Below, piece by piece: positions 1 through 9,430 of a stretch of DNA of 64,000 nt. The DNA lies in assembly GCA_035578175.1 (NCBI GenBank), contig JAQMRL010000003.1, forward strand, positions 89,072,469-89,136,468, read 5' to 3'. Made by a program: the position numbers and the translations under genes. Below the pieces are notes generated by a model. The model saw only the letters and a list, made by a program, of their open reading frames with translations, had not been told where the DNA came from and made no database searches. The number at the start of each line of letters is the position of its first letter. Position 1 is the first letter of the stretch. Source of the DNA: Catonia carolina. Taxonomy: Eukaryota; Arthropoda; Insecta; Hemiptera; Achilidae.

Positions 1-478
1 TCAATTTTGCATTTTCAAGGTAAACTAAACTCATATCACTGAATGTTGTGAGTAGTATTCTTTATGCAATAGCTTTTCTTATCATATGTTTTGTGTTAAC
101 AGTTTTTATAGTACTTTAAAGTTGTGAATATAGTTAAATGTTTAAAAATATCCCAATTTAAAATATATTTTTCAGCTTTTGATAAAAACTTTTCTGAAAA
201 TCATACATTTTTAAACGCCATTTTAATAGTACCCAACATGTAAAAAAATTAAAGTGATAAATACCTTCCGGAAATTATATTAAGATATAAAAAATTTTAA
301 GATGTCAATTTTATAGTGTCGGAGTATGAAATAATCAAATATCATGTAGTCTATGCTTAATTCAAGGAAAATTTTTGGTTTTCTTAATAGATTTTAATAC
401 GCTGTGGTCACGCAAGCCTTTTTAATATTGAATTACGAGTATTTCTGTTAAAAGACGCTAAAAATATAGATCAATGAT

Positions 479-1387
479 TTTTACTATCTCTTGCCTGTAT
501 GAATGTATATAGGAAAGAAAGTATTGTTTTCATGTCGAGTTTTCGAAATCGTTTTTTCACCAGATATACACGTTTTCTAACTCCCTGAACCCAAAAAACA
601 TGTTTTAAGAGATTGGTCTGTTTGTGTGCAAACAAAATATCTCTTGAACGAAACATATTACTAAAATGAACTTGAATCTTAAGTCAGATAGGCTACTAGT
701 AGAGGACGCGAGATGAACATTTTCATCCAAATCGGTCAACCGGAAGTAGAAGTCTATTTATAGCATTTTTCACTTTCTTGTGATTTTCTCAAAAACCGCT
801 CCTACGATTCTTTTATTAAATTGCCATATTTACAAAATGTTTTATGCTCTACAGTATCGGGTAGACGACATCTCTGCTGAAATTCTTGGGTAGGCTGTGT
901 TTTTGTAGAAAAAGTGTTTGTTTTTAGATTGCGGTCTTAATATGCATTTTAGGGCAAAAATGTATATAATTGAAGTTGAAGAAAATTTAAAAACCTATAA
1001 TTTTTATAGCAAATATTTCTTTGTATAACGCTTAATTTAGCGGTAATCAGTGATTTTCTGTTTTTTTAATGAAAATCTGAAAAAATGGATTTTTTAAGAT
1101 TTTGACTTTAGTATGAATTTTACGACTATAAGTGTATAATTAAATTTATAGAAAATTAAAAGATCTACCAATTTTAATTTAAGCTTTTTTCTCTACAAAG
1201 CCTACTTTAGCGTGAAAGAGTGATTTTCCGCATTATTAAGCCAAACTAAAGTGTGGTTTTCATTTTGCATCATTCACTCATGATTAAAATTAGGTTATGT
1301 TTTTTGAGGTTAGTTTTTTTGTAATTTCTAATGTTTGATTATTAATGTTAGGTCATATTAGTCATTATTTGCATTGGCAAGATAAAT
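479..1387 (+). repeat. Family B interspersed repeat, near full-length copy
   Basis: One of several copies of an approximately 0.9-kb repeat. Landmarks in order: a start with TCTCTTGCCTGTATGAA, then CATGTCGAGTTTTC, ATATACACGTTTTC and AAAAACATGTTTTAAGAGATT. A (TG)n/(CA)n tract follows in other copies but is nearly absent here. Next come AAATCGGTCAACC, TTTTCTCAAAAAC and two similar blocks around TTTAGCGGTAATTAGTGATTTTC-like text (about 1035 and 1207). It fades near GCATTGGCAAGATAAA. Other copies lie at 16750, 53600 and 57165, with shorter pieces elsewhere. No coding frame is conserved. The right end (TTGGCAAGA) resembles the reverse complement of the left end (TCTTGCC), which hints at a non-autonomous DNA element, but this is not proved. 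Confidence 0.6.
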
Positions 1388-1715
1388 TTGTGGGGTTTTT
1401 TTCTCACCAGATTTTTGCACTATTAGATTATGTTATTTCTCTCCAGCTGCAGTGGCAAATCTATTTTCAATTACAATGGTATGTATTTTTAGCGTCTTAA
1501 AAGTTGCGTTTGCTAATTTCAGCGACCTCGTTTACACGGAATACTATCAAAGTTGTTTAACGTTGAATCTCGTACCATTAAAAGAACAATACTTGATTCG
1601 TCTTTTAAACTTTCTGAAACATTTTCTTCGTAAAACATTTTCCTAATTTTTGAGCTAATTATTTAATTAGTTTTTAGAATAGAGACCAACTTAATTTAAC
1701 CATACATCCTTGTTT

Positions 1716-2068
1716 TTACTTTTTCTTGCCCTATATGAACATATATATTAAGGAAAATAATTATTGTTTTCATGTCAATTTTTTGAAATCGGGTTTTCAC
1801 AGGATATACAGAACACCTGAACCCAAAAACCATGTTTTTAGTAATTCCTCTGTGTCTGTGTATGTGTGTTTTTATTTATTAAATTAAAAAACCTACAAAT
1901 TAAGCACTTTTCTCTACAGAGCCTAGTTTAGCGTCAAATAGTGATTTTCCATATTATTAAGTCAAACTGAGGTTAGTTTTCATTTTGCTTCATGAATGAA
2001 TGATGCAAAATGATGAAAATTAAGTTATAGTTTTTTTGCATTGTTTACTTGTTTGATATTGGACCTCT
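1716..2068 (+). repeat. Family B repeat, internally deleted copy
   Basis: Starts with TTCTTGCCCTATATGAAC and follows the family B order through the CATGTTTTTAG block and a short TGTGTCTGTGTATGTGTG tract. It then jumps straight to the distal GCCTAGTTTAGCGTCAAATAG block, so about 500 bp of the middle seen in the 479-1387 copy is missing. Both copies are followed by a similar TTTCTCACCAGATTTT string (about 1401 and 2181), so the repeat may extend further right than marked. Confidence 0.5.
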
Positions 2069-2675
2069 GCAAATTTATAATCTGGTATTTGCGGAACCGA
2101 AAAATTGATAGGAATGTAGATTAAAGAAATGTTATAGTGGTTTTACTTACACTGACTAGAGAAAGTCGTGTGAGTGTGTTTCTCACCAGATTTTCTCTTG
2201 ATTTTTTATTGTCTTATATTAATTTTTTTTAAATAAAAGTGATATAAACCCATGTATAACTATATTTATAATGGACTTAAAATATTTTAAAACCACTAAT
2301 TTATCATTTTGTTATTGCTATTTAGAATTAATTCACTCAAATTTAATTCCTTACTTATTAAATGTGGCGTTCCAGTAAAAATACCAAATACCCGACGATT
2401 TGTTTAAGTAATACCAACGGGTAAAGCTATGAGGTATTTAGGTTTATATTTTAATAAACTTCTAAACTAAAACACCCGATTTTCAGTTTAAAACGAACAC
2501 TAGACAATAAATAGAACTAAAAGAATGAATAGATACGAGAAGCATAAATCGTAGAAGCATCTTTAAATGCTTTACAAATGAATATCACAAAACTGGATAT
2601 ATATGTAACAACTAAATAAAAACTAAATATCTTTTTAAGTTACTTTAGATGTATGACAAACATATTTGTGAATAT

Positions 2676-3132
2676 TGAAACAAAATTAAAATGTCTCTAC
2701 GTGGGATTCACTAAATTTGTGGTGTTTTATTTTATAGTTCATTATTATAAACTGTATAAAAATTAGTAAACTGAACTAAATAACAACAATCTGTTAACAC
2801 AAACAGCAATCAACACATTACAATACATTACGTACATTTACATTATTTGAATCAAGACATTATTTACTATTATTTATTAACTATTTTCAAAGACTGAGTG
2901 AGGGACACCCGTTTAGACCGCCATCTTGCCCCTCACTAATTTTGTACAAAATTTATCTTATTCTTCTCTAGTCGCCTAGCAACTGAAATAAATAACTTTT
3001 TATTAAAATAATTTTGTTAATGTGAAATAATTTTAAATAATTCTTAAATAATAATCAGCTGGAGATGTTTATCATTTTAATAAACTCAAAAAATAAACAA
3101 TTCCAGATGTTCAGTAAATTTGGCACATTACA
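2676..3132 (-). repeat. Left LTR (3' LTR of the minus-oriented element)
   Basis: 457 bp, TG...CA termini on the plus strand (TGAAAC at the left, TTACA at the right). Nearly identical to 4135-4597. The 6-bp difference lies near 2937, where the right LTR carries extra AAAATA-like bases. Confidence 0.85.
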
Positions 3133-3258
3133 AATATCCCCACAATTCAATTTTGAAAACAAAAAGAAATTTTTATGATAATCTAAATTTTGAATTTGTT
3201 TGATAAATTTAATTCCAAAATGTTTTAAAAATTGTTACTAAGCGACCTTACAATACTA

Positions 3259-3335
3259 TTAACCAAATAAACTATAAACTATAAGCTACAAACAAACTAT
3301 AAACAAACTATAACCAAACTATAAACTATAAACAT
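3259..3335. repeat. Tandem AAACTATAAAC-type repeat inside the LTR element
   Basis: About 75 bp of imperfect repeats of AAACTATAAAC/AAACTATAACC just past the stop of the Gag-like ORF, between it and the 3' LTR. Confidence 0.7.
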
Positions 3336-4105
3336 AACACACATAACAATATAATGTACATTGATTTCTTTTCTTTACACTTATTGTGGTTTGTATACCT
3401 ATCAACACTTGGTTTCCAGTCACTATGTTTATCATATTTATTTATAACATTCATACCTTCATAGATTAATTTTTTCATAAACTGTGAAATCACTTTTTTC
3501 CTGTTTATTAATTTTAAATATTTCTTGCTATTTTCTGTTAAATCAGATTGAATTCCTTTTTCCAATGAAAGATCCGTGATTACTTGACCATCTATTGTTT
3601 CTTGATTTCTTAATTCTTTCAAACCATCATCCAAATAATTTTTTGTTGATATAACCTCAAATATTTGTTTTTCTCTCACATTTTTATCATTATTCTTATT
3701 GTCATTACTATCTGTTATAATATTTGGTACTTCTTTTTGTATTGATTTAGTATTTTTGTTAACATCTTCTAGACTTTTTCTTACATTCTCTATTAATTTT
3801 ATATTATCCTGTTTGATGCCTTCTCTTAATTCCTTTATGTTTTTCTCCCGCTTATCCAATTTATAGTTTAAACTATCTATTCTCCTTCCCAATCTTTCCT
3901 CTCGTCTATCCATTTTGCTATTTAAATTGCTAAAACTTTTATCCACTTTATTGATTAAATTTTCTATCTGTTCATCAAATTTGCTGTTTAAATTTTTTAC
4001 TAACAACATGAGTTGTTGTAACATGTTTATCGATATATTACCACTATTATTATTCTTGCTATTATTATTCATATTTGTTTCCCTATTCTCTAATCCGAAA
4101 GGCAT
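3326..4105 (-). CDS. Gag-like coiled-coil ORF of the short LTR element
   Basis: A 259-codon ORF whose ATG lies about 30 nt inside the 5' LTR, the usual place for a gag start. Residues ~12-22 are asparagine-rich. Residues ~28-115 are strongly charged with heptad-like Leu/Ile spacing (NLNSKFDEQIENLINKVDK, then SLNYKLDKREKNIKELREG), predicting a long coiled coil. The rest is Lys/Asn-rich, and the last 10 residues are hydrophobic (MYIILLCVLCL). No CCHC zinc knuckle, protease or RT motif is present. Coiled-coil N-termini are known in some insect Gypsy-type Gag proteins, so Gag is my inference from position and coil; sequence alone does not identify it. The intact frame agrees with the young LTRs. 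The C-terminus may be a deletion-junction artefact. Confidence 0.55.
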   Translation of the reverse strand: MPFGLENRETNMNNNSKNNNSGNISINMLQQLMLLVKNLNSKFDEQIENLINKVDKSFSNLNSKMDRREERLGRRIDSLNYKLDKREKNIKELREGIKQDNIKLIENVRKSLEDVNKNTKSIQKEVPNIITDSNDNKNNDKNVREKQIFEVISTKNYLDDGLKELRNQETIDGQVITDLSLEKGIQSDLTENSKKYLKLINRKKVISQFMKKLIYEGMNVINKYDKHSDWKPSVDRYTNHNKCKEKKSMYIILLCVLCL

Positions 4106-4134
4106 GGATACTTCCCCACATCAGGGTGACAATT

Positions 4135-4597
4135 TGAAACAAAATTAAAATGTCTCTACGTGGGATTCACTAAATTTGTGGTGTTTTATTTTATAGTTCA
4201 TTATTATAAACTGTATAAAAATTAGTAAACTGAACTAAATAACAACAATCTGTTAACACAAACAGCAATCAACACATTACAATACATTACGTACATTTAC
4301 ATTATTTGAATCAATACATTATTTACTATTATTTATTAACTATTTTCAAAGACTGAGTGAGGGATACCCGTTTAGACCGCCATCTTGCCCCTCACTAAAA
4401 ATAATTTTGTACAAAATTTATCTTATTCTTCTCTAGTCGCCTAGCAACTGAAATAAATAACTTTTTATTAAAATAATTTTGTTAATGTGAAATAATTTTA
4501 AATAATTCTTAAATAATAATCAGCGGGAGATGTTTATCATTTTAATAAACTCAAAAAATAAACAATTCCAGATGTTCAGTAAATTTGGCACATTACA
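4135..4597 (-). repeat. Right LTR (5' LTR of the minus-oriented element)
   Basis: 463 bp, nearly identical to 2676-3132. It would supply the promoter for the minus-strand Gag-like ORF. Confidence 0.85.
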
Positions 4598-4601
4598 ATA
4601 T

Positions 4602-5115
4602 TTATGTACAAAACTATCAGTAATAGGTCGAGTTCAGATGTCTCGATCAAAGGTGTTGCGATTGTCAATTCTCCATAATAATGTTTCTAATGTTACTCTT
4701 CATTAAGACCTCAAAAGTGTCTCCAGTCACTGATATTTTCATTCAACTTTATCACAACTTCGAGATCAAATTCCTTGCTTACCATAAACAATTAGCTCAT
4801 AGAAGTTTTCGCCGAAACTACTCACCAAACTTAGGAGGAAGTCTAACAAAATCTATATCGCAAATAAAATCATAAATTCTAAATTTTCTTTGTTTAGACA
4901 TTCTTGTTTTTCTTTGAATTACCTTTTTGTTTTTATGTTGTTTGTTAATAATTATTTACAGATTTTATGCATAATTTGTGACCAGATCAATAAATAAATT
5001 AAGAGGAATTTAAAATTAGTTGGAGACGTGCCACGATGTTGTGACAGAAAATGTATTTTGAAGCACGTCATTCATCCACCCACTATTATATTCACAAGAT
5101 GTTTCAACTGTAACA
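4602..5115. other. AT-rich DNA, nothing recognised
   Basis: One 64-codon frame at 4681-4875 shows no family motif and is unlikely to be a gene. Confidence 0.5.
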
Positions 5116-5120
5116 GTTTT

Positions 5121-5421
5121 GAGTTTAATTAGTCTTCTTCTTTGTTTCCTCATCTCGGAGGTCGGTAGGCCTACAATCTTCCTTTTCTCATAGCCAGTAT
5201 CTTCACTTTCTTCTCTCCTTTACTTCATCCATGTATTTTAGTATCGGTCTTCCCCTCGTAGCACGACCCTCCAACAGCCCTAGAAACAAGTTGGTGGGAC
5301 AGGTCAAATTTCGTAGCATATGCTTAATCATACTATCTGTTCTTCCTTTGATTGTTTGTAGTAGGGTTATTCTTTCACTCTTGTCAGTAAAATAATAGCA
5401 TTTGTTATGAATAGTCAACAA
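5121..5421 (-). pseudogene. C-terminal fragment of an endonuclease-RT LINE ORF2
   Basis: Read leftwards, the frame gives TIKGRTDSMIKHMLRN, then LLEGRATRGRPILKYMDEVK, the order found at the end of many insect endonuclease-reverse transcriptase proteins (an IGHxLRH-like block followed by GRRxRGRPR...KE). After 5203 it continues with stops, ending in a GAAGAAGAAGA-like purine tail near 5121. No catalytic RT motif remains, so this is a 5'-truncated, decayed insertion. The clade (RTE-like or CR1-like) cannot be fixed from so little sequence. Confidence 0.5.
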
Positions 5422-5904
5422 TAATATATAGACAGGTAGAGCCTGTTCATAGAATCTTAAGCATTCTCCGCCAAAGTATAGTTCATGTCATCAAAACGTA
5501 AGTTGATATACCCCAAATAAAACTTCTATGAAAATTATTTTTTATTTCCAGATGAACGCTTTTTGAACAGTATTTCTTCTCGAAAAAAATTTGTTTTGCG
5601 CCTGCCATCACATGTTGTTGCACTTTTCAGATATTTCAATGAAGTGACATATGTTATCTATTGTCGCCTTTAAGCTATCTATTTACCATCTCTGTGCAAT
5701 TCATGATTTTTTCCCTTCATATCTATTCTTATTGTAGATTTATCCATAAAGATGGTGTTCATTATTTATTATGCAGTGGGTTTAATCAGTAAAGTTCATT
5801 AAATACAATACATACGATCCATAGTATTTCATTTATAAAAAATTATAGCATTTGAAAAGTTATAGTATTTCATTTTGTAGAAATTTAGTTGGAGTATTTT
5901 TTTT
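5422..5904. other. AT-rich DNA, nothing recognised
   Basis: No frame, repeat or RNA structure that I could support. Confidence 0.5.
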
Positions 5905-6310
5905 TGTTGTTGTTTAGGTCAACAGCCAAAAGGCTGGTTTGAACCTCTAGAGGTTTTACTTAGTAAAAACGAGAAGTAAGGTGGTTTACTATTGCCTTTC
6001 TCACTAAGTTGAAAGAGTACGCTTATCAGCATGCCAGGCCCTTCGAAAAGCACCCACTTTACCCTCTTTCCACCCTGCAAATTACACCTTCACTTCATTC
6101 ACCACAGGGTCTGGCTGTATAGTGAAATTCATTACTCTCAGAGGAGATAACTCTGACTCGTGTCTTTTACACCATTACCTCTTCTGTTTTTAAATAGTTC
6201 AGTCATATAATTGGCTGACTATGTGAAAAGAAACAGAACTATTTTTTGTAGCCCTAGAACAAACAGATTGAGTGCAAATAATTAAACACTTCACCTGCCG
6301 GTTATTGGAA
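5905..6310 (-). mobile_element. Family A retroposon, copy 1
   Basis: Reverse-oriented copy of the ~396-bp (AAC)n-tailed repeat; the tail appears here as GTTGTTGTTT at the left. It shows the family's conserved pair of palindromes, CCTCTAGAGG and TTTTACTTAGTAAAA (about 5948-5968), and the phrase CACCACAGGGTCTGGCTG. The 5' end (right side) is diverged. See the 55251-55646 copy for the full-length description. Confidence 0.75.
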
Positions 6311-6346
6311 TCTATATTTTTTATACAGTTGTAAATAAAAAAATAA

Positions 6347-6990
6347 TGTGACACTTATTGCTAAGGTCCGTTTCGGGATCTAGGTTATTAAATAATTAAT
6401 ACACTAGAGTTTACAATTACAAATATTTATTTCACTAAAAGATTACAAAATAAATGATTAAACTAATTATAATTAAGTAATACAATAGATGATTTAATAA
6501 TTCACTTAAAATAGATAATTAACAATAAATAACTTACACTCACTTTTATAGATTACACAAACATACAAAAACACAGAAACTGAATTCCACAAAACCTACA
6601 CATTAACTTTACAATACACTCACAAAAAGACTTTACACAATACACACACAACAAAGAGACGGTATAACAATCGTTGCTCGGATGCGTAACCTGTAGACGC
6701 ACCGCGATAATCGCACGGCAAGGATCACACGAATACTGACTGGACCGCGCTCGGGGGCTCTCCTTTTATAATCATTCACAAAGATCGTTCCAGAACAAAG
6801 TAGAGAAATCTACTCAAGTACAAAAATAACTCTTAATGAGTGCTAGAAAAATACGTTGTAAATAGGTCAACAAAAGGTCTTTTGTAAATAGAAAACGTAA
6901 ACAACCTGCCTCCCTCATAATAGCTGTACACAATACCTAAACTTTATGATAGTTATTACAACCCTTATGAATAGACACACTTTTATGGTT
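6347..6990 (-). repeat. Probable LTR (solo or remnant), minus orientation
   Basis: On the minus strand the block holds TATAAAAGG (about 6762-6770). About 25-30 nt downstream is GTCCAGTCAGT, which resembles an insect CAGT initiator, followed by a GC-rich leader. It ends ...CCGAAACGGACCTTAGC...GTGTCACA near 6347. The same order (TATAAAA, AT-rich body, CCGAAAC[AG]GACCTTAG, TGTCACA) recurs at 34915-35515 on the plus strand, and the terminal part recurs at about 14255-14320. An LTR promoter with a shared 3' end is the simplest reading. The outer boundary near 6990 is uncertain and I found no target duplication. Confidence 0.45.
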
Positions 6991-6999
6991 ACAACTGTC

Positions 7000-8289
7000 A
7001 TTTACAAAACTGATCTTATTGTGTATTGTTATTTTTATTATTCCTTAATTATTTTTATGAATAGAATTCTGGAACCTTTGTGAACAATCTCGTCTTTCCT
7101 TCGATCTTGTTATAATAAGTTTACAAGAAATTTGTGGGTGATTTTATGGATTGGATTTGAATTGATAGCCTAACTATAATGGAAGTGTACCGAGTGTAAG
7201 CAATAAGAGAATATTGTTTTGATATTAGCGTTCAATATTGCATGATATATCGATCACGTTAGTTAGCTATGCGATTTAGAAATAATTCAATTACAAACAA
7301 CTTATGTTAACCGAATACTATTTGAGATCTATTGTGTTTGTTACCGTTACGTAACCTGGTAACTATTAATTATCACTGTAATTGGTTTGTTAGCGTTGCT
7401 CTTCGGGGACCATCCATACTGATCATCCAGGCCCTTAGGCACATTATACCGTTAGTCAGTCTGTTTGTTACTAAATGCATTAAGATCAGTTTATATAACC
7501 CTAGAAGGGTTAACCCTACGGATTACTAATTTATAAATAAATTTAAATGTAAATTTGGATTTTGTCGACCGTGTTAGCTCGGTTGGATTATAAACAGTCA
7601 TATTATGAGAATACTGACCGTTACCGTTGGGTAGATTATCTGAGGAGAAAATTACTTTCGACATGCATTTTGGATTAAGAATACATAACTTAATTTACTT
7701 CTGCTTAGAATTAAAAAATAAAGAGAAAGAAAACACTTTTTTAGTTTCTCGTACAACATGATAAAATCTACATTAAAAGGTAGAACCAAACTTGTGGGGT
7801 TTAAATATATTTCAAAACGAAATAACGCACAAAACTATTCAAGGTATCGAATAATAGCACCTTCAGAATTTTTAAAGAATACTCCTCCCATCATGATTGG
7901 ATTAGAGGACTTAAATTACGCATTAAATAAAACGTCGAATATTTCGAGCAAGTTTTTAGGTAATAAGAAACACCTTTATTCTTTTAATTTCATTCTTTAT
8001 TGTTTTCAGAATAGAATTAAATAGTTTATAAGCTAATATTGCCAACCTACGAGAAAAATAATTTTTTATTTTTAAGAGCAGTAATTTTATAGTAACAATT
8101 TATTCTCGTCGATTCTTAATAAAATAGAATTTAAATATCTTGTATTTATTTTTTGGTTACTTAATTTACGTATAGATAAATTTTCTCAAAATCTAATTTT
8201 CTACGTGTTGCATTGAAAAACATATGTAATATGGATTCAATAAAACTATTTCACGTTAAATTTAAAAACAATTTAGTTTCAAACGCTAA
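7000..8289. other. AT-rich DNA, nothing recognised
   Basis: Short frames (for example 7332-7529 and 7758-8024) show no known motif or coding bias. I do not support a gene here. Confidence 0.5.
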
Positions 8290-8299
8290 TATTTGTATT

Positions 8300-8564
8300 T
8301 CATTTCAGATATCCTTATCTGGGACCTGTTTTATTCAACTTTTCAGGTTATAAATACCGTAAGATGCTATCAAGTTTGCCTCTTAAAGCTTTAAATATTT
8401 CAGTATGGTTTTATTTCACCGAGGTAACTGAAGTTTAGGTAAAATCTTTGGCCAGCTGTAACTCGTTAACGAAATGTTTCCGGACCAGTGATAATATAAA
8501 CTTTATTTAATATTAGCTATACATTCACTTCCTAGAGTTTGGCCCTACTTTTTAAAGACCCTGT
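8300..8564 (+). repeat. Family D repeat, copy 1
   Basis: Shares TGGGACC..TTTTATTCAACTT.TCAG, then ATGGT.T.ATTT.ACC and GTAACTCG.TAACGAA with 55695-55942, in the same order and orientation. It ends AAAGACCCTGTA; the other copy ends AATCACCCGGTA. A TACMGGGTnnTT-type end is common in Tc1/mariner MITEs, but no matching left terminus was found. Confidence 0.45.
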
Positions 8565-8799
8565 ATTTTAGTACTAGGATTTTGACTGGTTATTAAGGTC
8601 CTTATTCCTTGAAAAAAAAATTTAGTTGGACATTTATCGGTATGTGAGTTGTTTGTCCGACTAAACTGAATTTTGAATACTCAGGTTTTCCCAACCAAAT
8701 CCTAGCTGGTGATTTTGGAATTAGCTGTATAGCTTTGATATTAAGATTTCTCTGATGTACGATACAAAAATATTTTTTTTTTAACTAATGATCGTACTG

Positions 8800-9430
8800 A
8801 CACCGGATGGCGACATTAAGTGGCGAGTTGAAACCTTTACTTTTTAGTGGCCCTAAAAAGGGCCGTTTAAACGGTGGTCGTCTTGGCGAAGCGTCGGTCG
8901 TAGTCGTCGTGGCGGATGAGGAGCTGGGCGACACGGCGTGTCGTTGTCCAGCGGAGACGTCTCCTCGCAGTAGTGCGTTGATGGCTGTTTCATCGGTTCC
9001 GGTGAGCGTAAGGCTCGGTCGAGAGACCGGTGTGGGCATCGCTCGCGGTAGAGGGCGATGGCGGTCCTAGTCGACGGCTTACGGTGTCGGGTTGGCGAGC
9101 AGAAGCATCATTTTCTCTTTTGTTGGGTTGTCGATAAGTCTTTACCAGAGTCCGGTAGCCGTGTGCCGATGTAGGAAGTCTCATCGAGGCTGTAGAATAG
9201 CGTGAAATCGAATCTCCTTAGACTCAATGGAGCGCTATATAGACAACGAGAGCGCTGTGGTAGGGAGCGGTTATTGGTCTCGGCCTTAGTGACAAAGGCC
9301 TCTGATGGTACGCCGCCACAGACCTACCGCCCCTTTTCGAAACTATTGGCCGTTCCTTCAGTCGCTAAGTCGGAAGCTTTGATATCCAGCAGCACAGTAT
9401 CTAATCAAAGGGGACGACGGTGACACTACC
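8800..9430 (-). other. GC-rich island, possibly a decayed histone gene
   Basis: A ~600-bp block far richer in G+C than its surroundings. On the minus strand, from right to left, it holds GGCCAATAG (a CCAAT box, about 9346), GGGGCGG (about 9330), TATATAG (9241-9235) and finally a histone-type 3' hairpin (8849-8864). Just upstream of the hairpin one frame reads TAINALLRGD..RHAVS. This vaguely recalls the C-terminus of core histone H2B (TAVxLLLPGELAKHAVS), and HAVS lies 65 nt before the hairpin, about right for an H2B tail plus short 3' UTR. No histone can be read end to end, frames are interrupted, and TATA to hairpin is shorter than an intact core histone gene. The H2B link is a weak inference. 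Confidence 0.3.
8849..8864 (-). promoter_or_regulatory. Histone-type mRNA 3' stem-loop
   Basis: On the minus strand: GGCCCT, loop TTTT, AGGGCC, a perfect 6-bp stem with a 4-nt loop. It fits the metazoan replication-dependent histone consensus GGYYYUUYUNARRRCC at every position. The flanks AAAC before and ACTA after also fit. A purine-rich tract (AAAAAGTAAAGG) begins about 5 nt downstream, where the U7-binding histone downstream element would lie. The element would be bound by SLBP and processed without polyadenylation. The match is to the motif; a working gene attached to it is not shown. Confidence 0.5.

Larger units (their letters stand above)
2672..4601 (-). mobile_element. Short LTR retrotransposon with 4-bp target duplication
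   Basis: Two direct LTRs (2676-3132 and 4135-4597) flank a 1002-bp interior. Each LTR begins TG and ends CA, and the whole is bounded by the duplication ATAT (2672-2675 and 4598-4601). The internal ORF reads leftwards, so the element is oriented minus and the right repeat is its 5' LTR. On that strand a G-rich tract (GTGGGGATATT) sits directly before the 3' LTR and fits a polypurine primer. No standard TGG-type primer-binding site is visible after the 5' LTR. There is no protease, RT, RNase H or integrase, so it is non-autonomous or internally deleted. The LTRs differ by three substitutions and one 6-bp indel, so insertion is recent. Confidence 0.85.

Noticed and set aside
8807..9070. Plus-strand 87-codon ORF in the GC-rich island
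   Set aside because: Overlapping open frames on both strands are expected in GC-rich DNA; no motif is recognisable and the only functional-looking signal (the hairpin) points to the minus strand.
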